From Pseudomonas farsensis (GTDB taxonomy: Bacteria; Pseudomonadota; Gammaproteobacteria; Pseudomonadales; Pseudomonadaceae), in the NCBI RefSeq assembly GCF_014268805.2, contig NZ_JABWRF020000001.1, positions 124,001 to 188,000 on the forward strand: a stretch of DNA of 64,000 nucleotides, in the 5' to 3' direction. This document shows, piece after piece, positions 7,744-17,283 of the stretch. The notes below the pieces were generated by a model. The model saw nothing but the letters and a program-made list of their open reading frames with translations. It did not search any database and had not been told where the DNA came from. Position 1 is the stretch's first letter, and every line of letters begins with the position of its first letter. The translations under genes and the position numbers were made by a program.

Positions 7744-10050
7744 ATGTACCTGCGCCCTCCGGCCTACGCCCTGTTGCTCGTTGCCCCCTTCGCCCTGGCT
7801 GGCGAAACCCGCGACTACCACATCGCCCCCGGCAACCTCGAGCAAGCCCTCAACCAGTTCGGCCGCCAGAGCGGCGCGCTGATCTCGTTCGGCTCTGCCG
7901 TGACCCAAGGCTTGAGCAGCCCAGGCCTGGAAGGCCGTTTCGACACCGCCCAAGGCCTGGATGCGCTGCTGCGCGGCAGCGGCTTGCAGGCACGCCAGGA
8001 GGCTGACAACGCCTATACCCTGCAACCGCTGCCAACCCCGGCAGCCGGTGCGCCGGTCGAACTGGGCGCGTCCACCGTGGTCGGCGACTGGCTGGCCGAT
8101 GCCCGCCAGGACAACGTCTTCGAACACCCCGGCGCCCGCGATGTGGTGCGCCGCGAGGCATTCGAACGCAGCGGCGCCACCACGGCGCGTGAAGTGCTCA
8201 ACCGCATACCCGGCGTCAACGCGCCAGAAAACAGCGGCACCGGCAGCCATGACCTGGCGCTGAACTTCGGCATTCGCGGCCTCAACCCGCGCCTGGCCTC
8301 GCGCTCCACCGTGCTGATGGACGGCATCCCGGTGCCGTTCGCCCCCTACGGCCAGCCGCAACTGTCGCTGGCGCCGCTGAGCATGGGCAACATGGATGCC
8401 GTGGACGTGGTGCGCGGCGGCGGCGCCGTGCGCTACGGGCCGCAGAACGTCGGCGGCATCGTCAACTTCGTCACCCGCGCCATCCCCGAAGAGGCGACGT
8501 TCAAGGCGGCGATGCAAAACCAGATCAGCCCCTCGTCGAGCCACGACGGGTTCAAGAACAGCGCCAACCTGCTGGTCGGTGGCACCAACGACAACGGCCT
8601 GGGCGGCGCCCTGTTGTATTCGGGCACGCGCGGCGGCGACTGGCGCGAGCACAGCGACACACAAATCGACGACCTGATGCTCAAGGGCAAGCTGCAGCTC
8701 GATGAAGCCAACAGCCTGCACGCCATGGCGCAGTATTACGAAGGCGAAGCGCAGATGCCGGGCGGCCTCAGCAGCGCCGACTACGATGCCGACCCGTACC
8801 AGTCGACGCGCCTGAAGGACAAGTTCTGGGGGCGCCGCACCTTGTTCAACGTCGGCTACGACTACAAGCAGGACGACCGCCAGTTCAGCGTCAACAGCTT
8901 CTACACCAACACCCTGCGCAGCGGTTACCTGGAACAGGTCGGGTTCGTCTCGCTGTCGCCACGCGAGTACTGGGTGCGCGGCATCGAAACGCGCTTCTCG
9001 CAGGGCCTGGCGCTGGGCGATAGCTGGCATGAACTGGGCATCGGCTACCGCTACGTCAACGAGGCCGGCCACGAACTGCGCTACCGCGAAAACACCAACG
9101 CCAACGTGCTGCCCACCACCGACAGCCGCAACGACCGCGACACCCGCGGCCACACCGAAGCCCACGCCATCTACCTGGATGACCGCATCGACATCGGCCG
9201 CTGGACCATCACCCCGGGCGTGCGCTACGAGATGATCGACTCCGAGCAGACCAACGAACTCAACGGCCGTCGCTACCAGGGCAGTTACAACACTGCGCTG
9301 CCGGCGCTGAACGTGATGTATCACCTCACCGACAACTGGAACCTGTACGCCAACACCGAAGGCTCGTTCGGCAGCGTGCAGTACAGCCAGATGCCCAACC
9401 GGGTGACTGGCGGTGCAGTAAAACCGGAAAAGGCACGCACCTGGGAAGTTGGCACGCGCTACGACAATGGCGACCTGCAAGCGGAGATCGGCGCGTTTTT
9501 GATTAATTTCGACAACCAGTACGAAAGCAACCAGAGCAACGACAGTGTCATCGCCCGTGGCGAGACGCGCCACCAGGGCATCGAAACCAGCCTGCGTTAC
9601 GCCCTGGACAGCCTGAGCCCGGCGCTGAGCGGCTTCGATGTGCATGCAAGCTACGCCTTTGTGGATGCGACTATCCGCGAAGATGGCCCGAACAGAGGCA
9701 ATCAGGTGCCGTTCTCCTCGCGCCACAAAGGCACGGTGGGCGTCGGTTACAGCGACGGGCCATGGCAGTTGGACCTGGACAGCAGCTTCCAGAGCAGCCA
9801 GTACGCCGACAACGCCAATACTGGCAGCGAGAGCGCCGACGGCAGCACCGGGCGCATCCCCGGCTACATGCTGGTGAGCACCCGCGCAGGCTACGATTTT
9901 GGCCCGCAGCTGTCGGACCTGAAGGTAGCCGTGGGGGTGAAGAACCTGTTCAACCGCCAGTACTACACCCGCTCGTTCGACGATAACAACAAGGGCAAAT
10001 ACGTCGGTGAGCCGCGCACCTTGTACGTGCAAACGTCGGTGGCGTTCTGA
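7744..10050 (+). CDS. fecA: FecA, ferric citrate TonB-dependent outer membrane receptor
   Basis: A 768-residue outer-membrane transporter for ferric dicitrate. Residues 1-19 are a signal peptide (ending ALA-GE), about 24-95 an STN signalling domain, and a TonB-box-like STVV lies near 108. The plug and barrel are strikingly like E. coli FecA, including VVGDWLADAR, FEHPGARDVVRRE, EVLNRIPGVNAPEN, LNPRLASRSTVLMDGIPVP and DADPYQSTR. The 102-bp gap after fecR probably holds the FecI-dependent promoter, although I cannot place its elements. No fecBCDE ABC transporter genes follow; the next gene is unrelated. Confidence 0.95.
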   Translation: MYLRPPAYALLLVAPFALAGETRDYHIAPGNLEQALNQFGRQSGALISFGSAVTQGLSSPGLEGRFDTAQGLDALLRGSGLQARQEADNAYTLQPLPTPAAGAPVELGASTVVGDWLADARQDNVFEHPGARDVVRREAFERSGATTAREVLNRIPGVNAPENSGTGSHDLALNFGIRGLNPRLASRSTVLMDGIPVPFAPYGQPQLSLAPLSMGNMDAVDVVRGGGAVRYGPQNVGGIVNFVTRAIPEEATFKAAMQNQISPSSSHDGFKNSANLLVGGTNDNGLGGALLYSGTRGGDWREHSDTQIDDLMLKGKLQLDEANSLHAMAQYYEGEAQMPGGLSSADYDADPYQSTRLKDKFWGRRTLFNVGYDYKQDDRQFSVNSFYTNTLRSGYLEQVGFVSLSPREYWVRGIETRFSQGLALGDSWHELGIGYRYVNEAGHELRYRENTNANVLPTTDSRNDRDTRGHTEAHAIYLDDRIDIGRWTITPGVRYEMIDSEQTNELNGRRYQGSYNTALPALNVMYHLTDNWNLYANTEGSFGSVQYSQMPNRVTGGAVKPEKARTWEVGTRYDNGDLQAEIGAFLINFDNQYESNQSNDSVIARGETRHQGIETSLRYALDSLSPALSGFDVHASYAFVDATIREDGPNRGNQVPFSSRHKGTVGVGYSDGPWQLDLDSSFQSSQYADNANTGSESADGSTGRIPGYMLVSTRAGYDFGPQLSDLKVAVGVKNLFNRQYYTRSFDDNNKGKYVGEPRTLYVQTSVAF

Positions 10051-10229
10051 CCGACTGCCGGGTGCGTGAGGCGCGCCCGGCAAAACCCCAAATACATATT
10101 ATTTTTCAAATAGGGGCTTGAATTCGTTCTCCACTTGCCTGACCTTAGAGTCAAGAGGCGCACAAAGACCAACGCCCTCAGTGGCTTGGCGGCACCTTCT
10201 GCGAGCAAAGCTGAATAAGGATTGAAGTC

Positions 10230-10577
10230 ATGCAAATCCAGGTCAACAGCAGCAACCAGATCCAGGGCAACGTCCGCTTGAACGATTGGGTGCGTACCAC
10301 CCTGCAAAGCAACCTCGAACGTTACGAGGATGACCTTACCCGCATCGAAGTCCACTTGCGCGACGACAACGGCGCCAAGCCTGGCACCCATGACAAACGC
10401 TGCCAAATGGAGGCTCGCCCCAAAGGCCACTCGCCAATTTCGGTTACCCACACTGCAGGGTCGCTAGACCAGGCGGTAGACGGCGCCGCCAGCAAGCTCA
10501 ACCACGCGCTGGAACACTTCTACGGCAAGCTGCGCAGCAAGCGCGGGGTGCTGGAGCTAAGCGACCCAGACGCCTGA
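10230..10577 (+). CDS. HPF/RaiA-family ribosome-associated protein
   Basis: A 115-residue basic/acidic protein with the sigma-54-modulation/HPF fold pattern: a first strand MQIQVNSSNQI, helix LNDWVRTTLQSNLERYEDDLTRIEVHLRDDN, and a C-terminal helix with DQAVDGAASKLNHALEHFYGKLRSK. It probably binds the ribosome at stress or stationary phase. It is shorter than long HPF and is not next to rpoN, so it is a paralogue rather than the main hibernation factor. A good terminator follows. Confidence 0.8.
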   Translation: MQIQVNSSNQIQGNVRLNDWVRTTLQSNLERYEDDLTRIEVHLRDDNGAKPGTHDKRCQMEARPKGHSPISVTHTAGSLDQAVDGAASKLNHALEHFYGKLRSKRGVLELSDPDA

Positions 10578-10603
10578 TCAAGCTTCTTGAACTACTGACA
10601 CAA

Positions 10604-10628
10604 CGCCCGGCCTTGCGCCGGGCGTTTT
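10604..10628 (+). terminator. Rho-independent terminator after the HPF-like gene
   Basis: A CGCCCGGC..GCCGGGCG stem with a short loop is followed by TTTT. It lies 26 bp after the stop codon. Confidence 0.85.
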
Positions 10629-10709
10629 CGTTTGCCGCGATCAACGGGGCTGAACCAACCCCGCCCAGGCCCGGTCAATTTCTGCAGTCATTCATTGCAG
10701 ACCTTGACC

Positions 10710-11009
10710 ATGAACAACCCATTCGACCAGATCAGCGCCGCCTTCGCGCCGGAATACCGGGTCAACCTGAGCATCGAACGCCTGGACGGCAGCATCATGC
10801 TGACCCTTTCCGACGACAGTGGCGTGGTCGCCAAGCGCCTGATCAGCAAAGAGCAACGCAACGACCCGGTGCGCCTGCAGCGGGTTATCGACAGCATCCG
10901 CCTGGGCCTGGCCATCGAGCTTGGACAGAACCCGCTGGAAGTGCTCGCCGCACTGACCGGCGAGCACCGCCGCAGCACGCCCTTCCCCGCTGCGGGTCTT
11001 GCCAACTGA
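10710..11009 (+). CDS. DUF3509-like small protein
   Basis: A 99-residue soluble protein (MNNPFDQISAAFAPEYRVNL..) that fits the Pseudomonas DUF3509 family in length and start. It has strand-rich halves (VNLSIERLDGSIMLTLSDD) and a helix (DPVRLQRVIDSIRLGLAIELG). The function is unknown. The frame is open upstream to 10632, but the first good family start is this ATG. It is convergent with the psiE-like gene, with only 3 bp between them. Confidence 0.7.
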   Translation: MNNPFDQISAAFAPEYRVNLSIERLDGSIMLTLSDDSGVVAKRLISKEQRNDPVRLQRVIDSIRLGLAIELGQNPLEVLAALTGEHRRSTPFPAAGLAN

Positions 11010-11012
11010 GGC

Positions 11013-11483
11013 CTACTTGCCCTCGTCGACTTCCTTGCCGTTGGCATCCAGTACCCGCACGGATGGGTAACGGTACGAGGCGTAGCGCACCACCAGGATG
11101 GAAAACGCCAACAGCAGGATGCCGCCGCATACATACAGCAGCCCGGCATCCGGCGCCTTGTGGTGCGACACATCGCCGATCAGCAGGCGCGTCAGCGCGG
11201 TGATAGCGACGTAGAGCAGGAAGCGGATGGGCATGTGGTTGGTCTTGAAATAGATCCCCACCATCGCCCCCAGCTCCAGGTAGATGAACAGCAGCAGGAT
11301 ATCGTCCACGCTGATCCCGCCCTTGCCCAGCATGTCGATGAAGGTCACCACCGCCGCATAGGCGGTGATTGCGCCGATGCCGAACAACGCCAGGTAGTGG
11401 AACGCTTCCACACACAGGTTGCCCAGCGAATCTGCCGAGCCGTGCAGGCCCTTGCGCAGCTTGTCTGCCCATTTGATGTTCAC
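11013..11483 (-). CDS. PsiE-family (phosphate-starvation-inducible) membrane protein
   Basis: A protein of about 156 residues with four predicted membrane helices (YLALFGIGAITAYAAVVTFI, ILLLFIYLELGAMVGIYF, IRFLLYVAITALTRLLIG, LLYVCGGILLLAFSILVV). The FKTNHMPIRFLLY and LLIGDVSHHK stretches are typical of PsiE. I choose a GTG at 11483 with GGGGAA upstream; an in-frame ATG at 11564 would add 27 residues of low-complexity sequence. The physiological role of the family is unknown. Confidence 0.8.
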   Translation of the reverse strand: MNIKWADKLRKGLHGSADSLGNLCVEAFHYLALFGIGAITAYAAVVTFIDMLGKGGISVDDILLLFIYLELGAMVGIYFKTNHMPIRFLLYVAITALTRLLIGDVSHHKAPDAGLLYVCGGILLLAFSILVVRYASYRYPSVRVLDANGKEVDEGK

Positions 11484-11669
11484 GATGTTCGATTCCCCGA
11501 TACGACAGAAGGATGATGGATGGCGTGCATGACGTTTTTGCCATGCAGTTAAAGGGCCATACACCCTGTCTTGGAAGGTGGCCGATTGCCGCAGGGCACC
11601 TTTGCGCTACGCTGTTTTTCTGTGCAAAAGGCCATCACTCGGGTTGCGCAACGGGGGCCTGTCGATGTA

Positions 11670-11685
11670 CTGTATGCCTATACAG
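11670..11685. promoter_or_regulatory. LexA (SOS) box upstream of yebG
   Basis: CTGTATGCCTATACAG is a perfect CTGT-N8-ACAG LexA operator, here an almost complete palindrome. It lies 38 bp upstream of the yebG start, where a repressor would cover the promoter. Confidence 0.92.
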
Positions 11686-11723
11686 TAAAAATCCAACCAA
11701 GCTAAAAGGCACAGAGGTGATGA

Positions 11724-11987
11724 ATGGCCGTCGAAGTGGTATACCGCAGCAGCCGCGACCCGGAGCGCTTGTTCATGGATAAGGCCGAAGCAGATCGTCA
11801 CGACAAGATGCTCGAACTGGCCGAGCGCCTGGCAGAAGTGCTGCAAAAAGCGGTGCCTTCGCTGAGCGAGAAGCAGGTCGAAGAAGCCGGCATCTACATG
11901 GCCAAAAACCGCGATGTCTTTGCCCGCGCGTTCAAGAGCCAACCAGATGCACTGGCCGAATTGCTCGAAGGTGAAACGGCGCAGTAA
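11724..11987 (+). CDS. yebG: YebG, DNA-damage-inducible protein
   Basis: An 87-residue protein starting MAVEVVYRSSRDPERLFMDKAEADRHDKMLE.., the typical YebG N-terminus, rich in charged helices. In E. coli yebG is an SOS gene of unclear function. Here the LexA box at 11670 shows the same control. The gene is monocistronic and convergent with the leucine-dehydrogenase-like gene. Confidence 0.92.
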   Translation: MAVEVVYRSSRDPERLFMDKAEADRHDKMLELAERLAEVLQKAVPSLSEKQVEEAGIYMAKNRDVFARAFKSQPDALAELLEGETAQ

Positions 11988-11993
11988 TTGCCG

Positions 11994-13013
11994 TCAACCG
12001 TAGAGCAACCGCTCTGCGAGCGTTTGCGCCACCCGCGCCGGTGAGCGCTTTTCAGCCTGGGCGTGGGCGAACACCTCGGTGAGCCGGCTGGAAATGCCCG
12101 CCAGGTGCGCGGTAATGGTGCCGTGGTCGGCGCCACGGTGGGTCAGCGCAACATAGATCAACCCACCGGCGTTGATCACATAATCCGGTGCGTACAAAAT
12201 GCCGCGTCGCTCCAATTGGTCGGCCACCTGCAAATGGGTCAACTGGTAATTGGCCGAGCCGGCAACTGCCGCACAGCGCAGTTGCATCACCGATTGCCCA
12301 TTGAGCACCGGCCCAACCCCGCAGGGCGCGAAGATATCGCACGGGGTGCTGGCCAGCGCCTCATGGGCAAAAGGCTTGGCGTTCAATTGCTCCACTGCAA
12401 CGCGCACCTTGCCCTGATCCAAGTCACTGACCAGCAACTCGGCACCCGCCGCATGCAGCTGTTCGGCCAGCGCATAGCCCACATTGCCCAACCCCTGCAC
12501 CGCCACCCGTAACCCCTCCAGGTTATCGCTGCCCAAGCGAGCCATCGCGGTTGCGCGAATGCCGGCAAAGACCCCCATGGCCGCATGCGGCGAGGGGTCG
12601 CCGGATGCCGTGGTGCTGGTGACGTGCTGCGTCGACTGGGCGATGCAGTCCATGTCCAGGGTCGAGGTGCCGCTGTCCACGGCGGTGATGAAACGCCCCT
12701 GCAAGCTATCGACAAAGCGCCCAAAGGCTTCGAACAGCGCGGCGCGGTTTTCGACATGGGCGTTGCGCACGATCACCGCCTTGCCCCCGCCCAGCGCCAG
12801 CCCGGCCAGCGCCGCCTTGTAGCTCATGCCCTGGGCCAGGTGGATGGCATCGGCCATGGCGCTTTCGTCGTCGGCGTACGGCAGGTAGCGACAGCCGCCC
12901 AAGGCTGGCCCCAGTTGTTCACTGTGGATAACCACCACTGCCTTCAACCCGGTGGGCGGGTCGGTGAACAGGTGCAGTGACTGGGTGCGAGTGCTTTGCA
13001 TTAGGGCAAACAT
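11994..13013 (-). CDS. Leucine/amino-acid dehydrogenase family protein
   Basis: A 339-residue Glu/Leu/Phe/Val dehydrogenase. The substrate-binding half has LGGCRYLPY and the lysine motif GMSYKAALAGLALGGGKAVI; the NAD-binding half has VAVQGLGNVGYALAEQL; near the C-terminus is PDYVINAGGLIYV. It should catalyse NAD-dependent reversible oxidative deamination of a branched-chain amino acid to its 2-oxo acid. The ATG at 13013 has GGGGAG 7 bp upstream. It lies close to the tyrosine catabolic genes but on a separate transcript. Confidence 0.9.
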   Translation of the reverse strand: MFALMQSTRTQSLHLFTDPPTGLKAVVVIHSEQLGPALGGCRYLPYADDESAMADAIHLAQGMSYKAALAGLALGGGKAVIVRNAHVENRAALFEAFGRFVDSLQGRFITAVDSGTSTLDMDCIAQSTQHVTSTTASGDPSPHAAMGVFAGIRATAMARLGSDNLEGLRVAVQGLGNVGYALAEQLHAAGAELLVSDLDQGKVRVAVEQLNAKPFAHEALASTPCDIFAPCGVGPVLNGQSVMQLRCAAVAGSANYQLTHLQVADQLERRGILYAPDYVINAGGLIYVALTHRGADHGTITAHLAGISSRLTEVFAHAQAEKRSPARVAQTLAERLLYG

Positions 13014-13135
13014 CGACGGGCTCCCCGGCAGGTGCATTTAGCAGTATAGGCAGCCGGCCAACGCCCAGGTGACGGCCGGACCACTGGACGAAAGGCTGCG
13101 CCAGCGCTACAAGTACAGGCGTGACGGAGACTTCT

Positions 13136-13942
13136 ATGAACCCACGCCAAGCTTGCCTGGCCTGCCTGGAACGCGAGCCGGTCGCCCTGCTGGAAGCTAC
13201 CTTGTGGCTGGCCACCGAACATGACCGCAGCGTCGACCCTGCCGCGTGCCTGGGCCAGGTGCACAACCTGCAACGCGAGGTCAGCACGCGCCTGCCGATG
13301 TTGCCGTTGGGCGAGCTGGCCCAGCCGCTGCTGCGTGAGCTGAACAGCCAAGGGTTTGCCCAGGACGAATACCACCCGCTGCGCCCGCAAGCCGCGCTGA
13401 TGGACAAGGTGCTGCAACGCCGTCGCGGCCAGCCGCTGCTGCTGGCCATCATCGCCCTTGAGCTGGCCCAGCGCTTGTCGATCCCGTTGGAGGGGGTAAA
13501 CTTCCCCGGCCATTTTCTGCTGCGCGTACCCGGCGCCGATCACCTGCTCGACCCCTGCGGCGGCCGCCGCCTGTACCCTGCCGATTGCCGCGAACTGCTG
13601 GCGCGCCAGTACGGCCCACAGATGCCACTGAGTGCCGAGCATATGCGCAGCGCCACACCGCGGCAGATGCTGCAACGCTTGTCGCGCAACCTGCGCCAAC
13701 TGCACATCAGCAACGACAACGCCATGGCTGCGCTGGTGGACGCAGAACGGGTGATGCTGCTGGGCCCGGCGCAGGTCAACGACTACCTCAGCCGCGCCAA
13801 CCTGTACCAGCAACTGGAATGCCCCCAGGCCGAACGCTTCGACCTGGAGCACGCGCTGCTGCTGACCGACGACCCCGTGCAGCGCCTCAAACTCAGCGAA
13901 CGCCTGGCCCAGCTACCCTCGGGCAAGCGTTCGATTCACTGA
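13136..13942 (+). CDS. SirB1-family protein (transglutaminase-like fold)
   Basis: A 268-residue protein with the SirB1/YchA pattern: RRGQPLLLAIIALELAQRL, then GVNFPGHFLLRV, then DPCGGRRLYPADC, with a helical repeat-like C-terminus (DYLSRANLYQQLECPQAERFDLEHALLLTDD). The ATG at 13136 follows GGAGA. The biochemical role is unknown. Its last 7 bp overlap the 3' end of the convergent maiA gene. Confidence 0.85.
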   Translation: MNPRQACLACLEREPVALLEATLWLATEHDRSVDPAACLGQVHNLQREVSTRLPMLPLGELAQPLLRELNSQGFAQDEYHPLRPQAALMDKVLQRRRGQPLLLAIIALELAQRLSIPLEGVNFPGHFLLRVPGADHLLDPCGGRRLYPADCRELLARQYGPQMPLSAEHMRSATPRQMLQRLSRNLRQLHISNDNAMAALVDAERVMLLGPAQVNDYLSRANLYQQLECPQAERFDLEHALLLTDDPVQRLKLSERLAQLPSGKRSIH

Positions 13943-14568
13943 GCTGGGGTGTCTGGCTGGCAGGAAGGATGGGCCAGGGCAAAGGCTGGGTGCTTCGCGG
14001 CCAACGCCGCCACACGGCGAATGCGCGGGTAGTTGCTCAAGTCGATGTTGAAGCGCTCGGCGGCATAAAGCTGCGGGATCAGGTACACATCGGCCAGCCC
14101 CGGCGCCTCGCCAAAACAGTAGCCGCCATCGCCGATCAACTGCTCCACCGCCGCCAGGCCCTGGCCGATCCAGTGGCTGATCCACTGGCTCACCTGCGCC
14201 TCGTCATGCCCCAGTTGGCGCAGCTGGTTGAGCACACTGACGTTGTGCAATGGGTGAACATCGCAGCCGATAATTGCCGCCACAGCGCGCACCCTGGCCC
14301 GCATCTCGCAGCCGCCTGGCAACAGCGCGGGCTGTGGATAACGTTCTTCGAGGTACTCGATGATGGCGGGCGATTGCAGCAGCAACTCGCCGTCATCCGC
14401 CCGCAAGGCCGGCACGCGGCCCTGGGGGTTTAGTGCCAGGTACGCCGCGCTGCGCTGCTCACCTTTGAGCAGGTTGACCGGGATGGCCTGGTAACCCAGG
14501 CCCTTGAGTGCCAGGGCGATGCGTACCCGGTATGACGATGTGGAACGGTAATAGCCGAACAGCTCCAT
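13936..14568 (-). CDS. maiA: Maleylacetoacetate isomerase
   Basis: A 210-residue zeta-class glutathione S-transferase. It isomerises maleylacetoacetate to fumarylacetoacetate using glutathione, in tyrosine/phenylalanine degradation. The active-site stretch YYRSTSSYRVRIAL and the glutathione-binding LNPQGRVPAL and QSPAIIEYLEERYP are intact. It is the last gene of hmgA-fahA-maiA and starts 12 bp after fahA ends, so it is cotranscribed. Confidence 0.95.
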   Translation of the reverse strand: MELFGYYRSTSSYRVRIALALKGLGYQAIPVNLLKGEQRSAAYLALNPQGRVPALRADDGELLLQSPAIIEYLEERYPQPALLPGGCEMRARVRAVAAIIGCDVHPLHNVSVLNQLRQLGHDEAQVSQWISHWIGQGLAAVEQLIGDGGYCFGEAPGLADVYLIPQLYAAERFNIDLSNYPRIRRVAALAAKHPAFALAHPSCQPDTPAQ

Positions 14569-14580
14569 CGCCCTGCCCTC

Positions 14581-15873
14581 TCAGTTGGCCGCAACCACAG
14601 TACCGCGGCATTCGCCAAAGCCGATGCTGGCCACGCCCTCGCGCACGCAGCGAGCACGCAGGATGACTTCGTCGCCGTCTTCGAGGAACTTGCGCTGCTC
14701 ACCGCTGGGCAGCTGCACCGGGCGTTTGCCGCCCTCGCTGATCTCCAGCAGGCTGCCGTAGGAACCCGGCGTAGGGCCGGACAGCGTGCCCGAACCGAAC
14801 AGGTCGCCCGGCTGCAACTCGCAACCGTTGACACTGTGATGGGCGATCAGCTGGGCCACGGTCCAGTACATGTTCAATGTGTTGCTCAGCGCCAGGCGAT
14901 GCGCCGGCAGATTCTGCTCGCGCATGCGCGCGGTGCGCAGCAGCACTTCCAGTTCGATGTCGAAGGCGCCGTTGGCCTGGTCGCGCGCATCAAGCAGGTA
15001 CGGCAGCGGCTGCGGGTCGCCCTCGGGGCGGGCCGGTTGCGCGCAACGGAACGGCTCCAGCGCCTCGGCGGTGACCACCCAGGGCGACAGCGTGGTGATG
15101 AAACTCTTGGACAGGAACGGGCCAAGCGGCTGGTACTCCCAGGCCTGGATATCACGCGCTGACCAGTCGTTGAGCAGGCACAGGCCGGCCAGATGCTCAT
15201 CGGCCTCGCCAATCGGGATGGCCTGGCCCATCGGGTTGCCCTGGCCAATCCATATACCCAGCTCCAGCTCGTAGTCCAGGCGTGCGCAGGGGCCGAAGCT
15301 GGGCTCGGTTTGCCCGGCTGGCAACGTCTGCCCCTTGGGGCGGCGCACGTCGGTGCCGGACGGGCGCAGGGTGGAGGCCCGGCCGTGGTAGCCGATCGGT
15401 ACGTATTTGTAGTTGGGCAGCAGCGGGTTGTCGGGCCGGAACAGCTTGCCGACATTGGTGGCGTGCTGGATGCCGACGTAGAAGTCGGTGTAGTCACCGA
15501 CCTTGGCCGGCAGATGCAGGGTGCAGTCGCTGGCAGGGTACAGCGCCGCTTGCAGCGCCCCTTGGTGCTCGCTGCCTTCTGCCAGTAAACCGAGCAGGCG
15601 CTCGCGCAGGGCCACGCGCGCCGGGCGGCCGAGGGCGAAGAATGCGTTCAGTGCACCACCCTGCATGGCCTCGACCGCCGCCTTGGCTGCACCGTTGAAC
15701 AGGCCTGCGGCAAGCACGGCCTCAAGGTCGAGGATGGCGTCACCGATGGCCACGCCGCTACGCGGCGCCTGCCCTGGCCGGCTGAAGATACCCAGCGGCA
15801 GATTCTGCAACGGGAAGTCGCGGTGCCCGTTGGCGTGCTCGACCCAGCTGCGAGCAATGGCGGTGTGGTTCAT
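14581..15873 (-). CDS. fahA: Fumarylacetoacetase
   Basis: A 430-residue metal-dependent hydrolase that splits fumarylacetoacetate into fumarate and acetoacetate. Metal and catalytic regions of the family are visible: DYTDFYVGIQHATNVGKLFRP (Asp), LDYELELGIWIG (two Glu), LLNDWSARDIQAWEYQPLGPF (Asp) and the lysine after LSKSF. Only 3 bp separate it from hmgA upstream. Confidence 0.96.
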   Translation of the reverse strand: MNHTAIARSWVEHANGHRDFPLQNLPLGIFSRPGQAPRSGVAIGDAILDLEAVLAAGLFNGAAKAAVEAMQGGALNAFFALGRPARVALRERLLGLLAEGSEHQGALQAALYPASDCTLHLPAKVGDYTDFYVGIQHATNVGKLFRPDNPLLPNYKYVPIGYHGRASTLRPSGTDVRRPKGQTLPAGQTEPSFGPCARLDYELELGIWIGQGNPMGQAIPIGEADEHLAGLCLLNDWSARDIQAWEYQPLGPFLSKSFITTLSPWVVTAEALEPFRCAQPARPEGDPQPLPYLLDARDQANGAFDIELEVLLRTARMREQNLPAHRLALSNTLNMYWTVAQLIAHHSVNGCELQPGDLFGSGTLSGPTPGSYGSLLEISEGGKRPVQLPSGEQRKFLEDGDEVILRARCVREGVASIGFGECRGTVVAAN

Positions 15874-15876
15874 CGG

Positions 15877-17178
15877 TTATCTCCGGTTCGGGTTGAAGGT
15901 GCTCGGCAACGAAGCCCAGCAGCTGTCGTAGTCGGCCTGCAATTGCGCGCTTTCGAGGGCCTGCACACTTGGCCGCAGCACCTGGCTGGTCTCGAACATG
16001 AAGGCCATGGTGTTGTCGATTTTGTGCGGTGCAAGCTCGGCGGCGATGGCCTTGTCGCAGGTATCGGCGTCGGGGCCATGGGCGCTCATCACCCCGTGCA
16101 ACGAAGCCCCGCCGGGCAGGAAACCCTCGGCCTTGGCGTCGTAGGCACCCTTGATCAGGCCCATGAACTCGTTCATCAGGTTGCGGTGGAACCACGGCGG
16201 ACGGAAGGTGTTGTCGGCCACCATCCAGCGCGGCGGGAAGATCACGAAGTCGATGTTGGCCATGCCCGGCACGCTGGTGGGCGAGGTCAACACGGTGAAG
16301 ATCGACGGGTCGGGGTGATCGAAGCTGACCGTGCCAAGGGTGTTGAAACGGCGCAGGTCGTATTTGTACGGCACGTTGCTGCCATGCCAGGCCACCACAT
16401 CCAGCGGCGAATGCTGCAACTCGCACGCCCAGTGCTCGCCAAGAAACTTCTGCACCAGTTGCACCGGCCCCTGGGCCTCCTCGTAATGGGCAACCGGGGT
16501 GAGGAAGTCACGGGGGTTGGCCAGGCCGTTGCTGCCAATGGGGCCCAGGTCCGGCAGGCGCAGCGGGGCGCCATGGTTTTCGGCAAGGTAGCCGCGGGCC
16601 TGGGGGTCGAGCAGTTCAACGCGGAACTTCATGCCCCGGGGGATCACCGCAATTTCCAGCGGCTCGACCTGCAACACACCCAGCTCGGTAACGATGCGCA
16701 GCCGGCCTTGCTCAGGCACCAGCAACAGCTCGCCATCGGCGTTGAAGAACACCCGCTCCATGGAGCGGTTGGCGCGGTAGATGTACACGCTGACCCCGGC
16801 TGGCTTGTCCGCCGCCGAGTTGGCCGCCATCGGCAGCCAACCGTCGATGAAGTCGGTGGGCTCGGCGGGCATCGGCTGCGGGTTCCAGCGCAGGCGGTTG
16901 GGGTTGATTGCGCCCAGCGGTGCTGCCAGCGGCTGCTGCTCAAGGCGCTGGAAACGCGGGTGCAAGGCCGAGGGGCGGATGCGGTATAGCCAGGTGCGGC
17001 GCAGTTCGCTGCGGGCCATGGTGAAGGCGGTGCCGGACAGCAGCTCGGCGTACAGCCCATAGGGCGCCTTTTGCGGCGAGTTCTGCCCCACCGGCAGGGC
17101 GCCGGGCAGCGCTTCACTGGCGAATTCGTTGCCGAAACCGCTCAGGTACTGAAGGTCGGGGGAGGTGCTGCGGGTCAT
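15877..17178 (-). CDS. hmgA: Homogentisate 1,2-dioxygenase
   Basis: A 433-residue iron(II) ring-cleaving dioxygenase that converts homogentisate to maleylacetoacetate. The iron ligands can be seen as HRNLMNE (His and Glu six apart) and the His of SAHGPDAD. The N-terminus [18 protein letters not shown] is characteristic. The ATG at 17178 fits the family start; an upstream in-frame extension is not typical. It is the first gene of the operon, controlled by the palindrome at 17267. Confidence 0.97.
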   Translation of the reverse strand: MTRSTSPDLQYLSGFGNEFASEALPGALPVGQNSPQKAPYGLYAELLSGTAFTMARSELRRTWLYRIRPSALHPRFQRLEQQPLAAPLGAINPNRLRWNPQPMPAEPTDFIDGWLPMAANSAADKPAGVSVYIYRANRSMERVFFNADGELLLVPEQGRLRIVTELGVLQVEPLEIAVIPRGMKFRVELLDPQARGYLAENHGAPLRLPDLGPIGSNGLANPRDFLTPVAHYEEAQGPVQLVQKFLGEHWACELQHSPLDVVAWHGSNVPYKYDLRRFNTLGTVSFDHPDPSIFTVLTSPTSVPGMANIDFVIFPPRWMVADNTFRPPWFHRNLMNEFMGLIKGAYDAKAEGFLPGGASLHGVMSAHGPDADTCDKAIAAELAPHKIDNTMAFMFETSQVLRPSVQALESAQLQADYDSCWASLPSTFNPNRR

Positions 17179-17266
17179 CAATGCCTCCGGGCTGCGTGAG
17201 CCTTTACGGGCAGCAGGCTGCGAGGCCCGGGGATGACAGGCTGGCAGCACGTCTGCATTGTTTTTA

Positions 17267-17283
17267 TCGTAATCAGATTACGA
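17267..17283. promoter_or_regulatory. HmgR operator (17-bp palindrome)
   Basis: TCGTAATCAGATTACGA is a perfect 17-bp palindrome in the gap between hmgA (leftward) and the IclR-type regulator (rightward). A 17-bp palindromic HmgR operator is described for P. putida. A further half-like ACGTAAT lies at 17287. Confidence 0.8.

Noticed and set aside
7726..10083. Leftward open frame of 785 codons over fecA
   Set aside because: The rightward frame matches FecA over its whole length; the leftward translation is low-complexity Val/Ala/His-rich.
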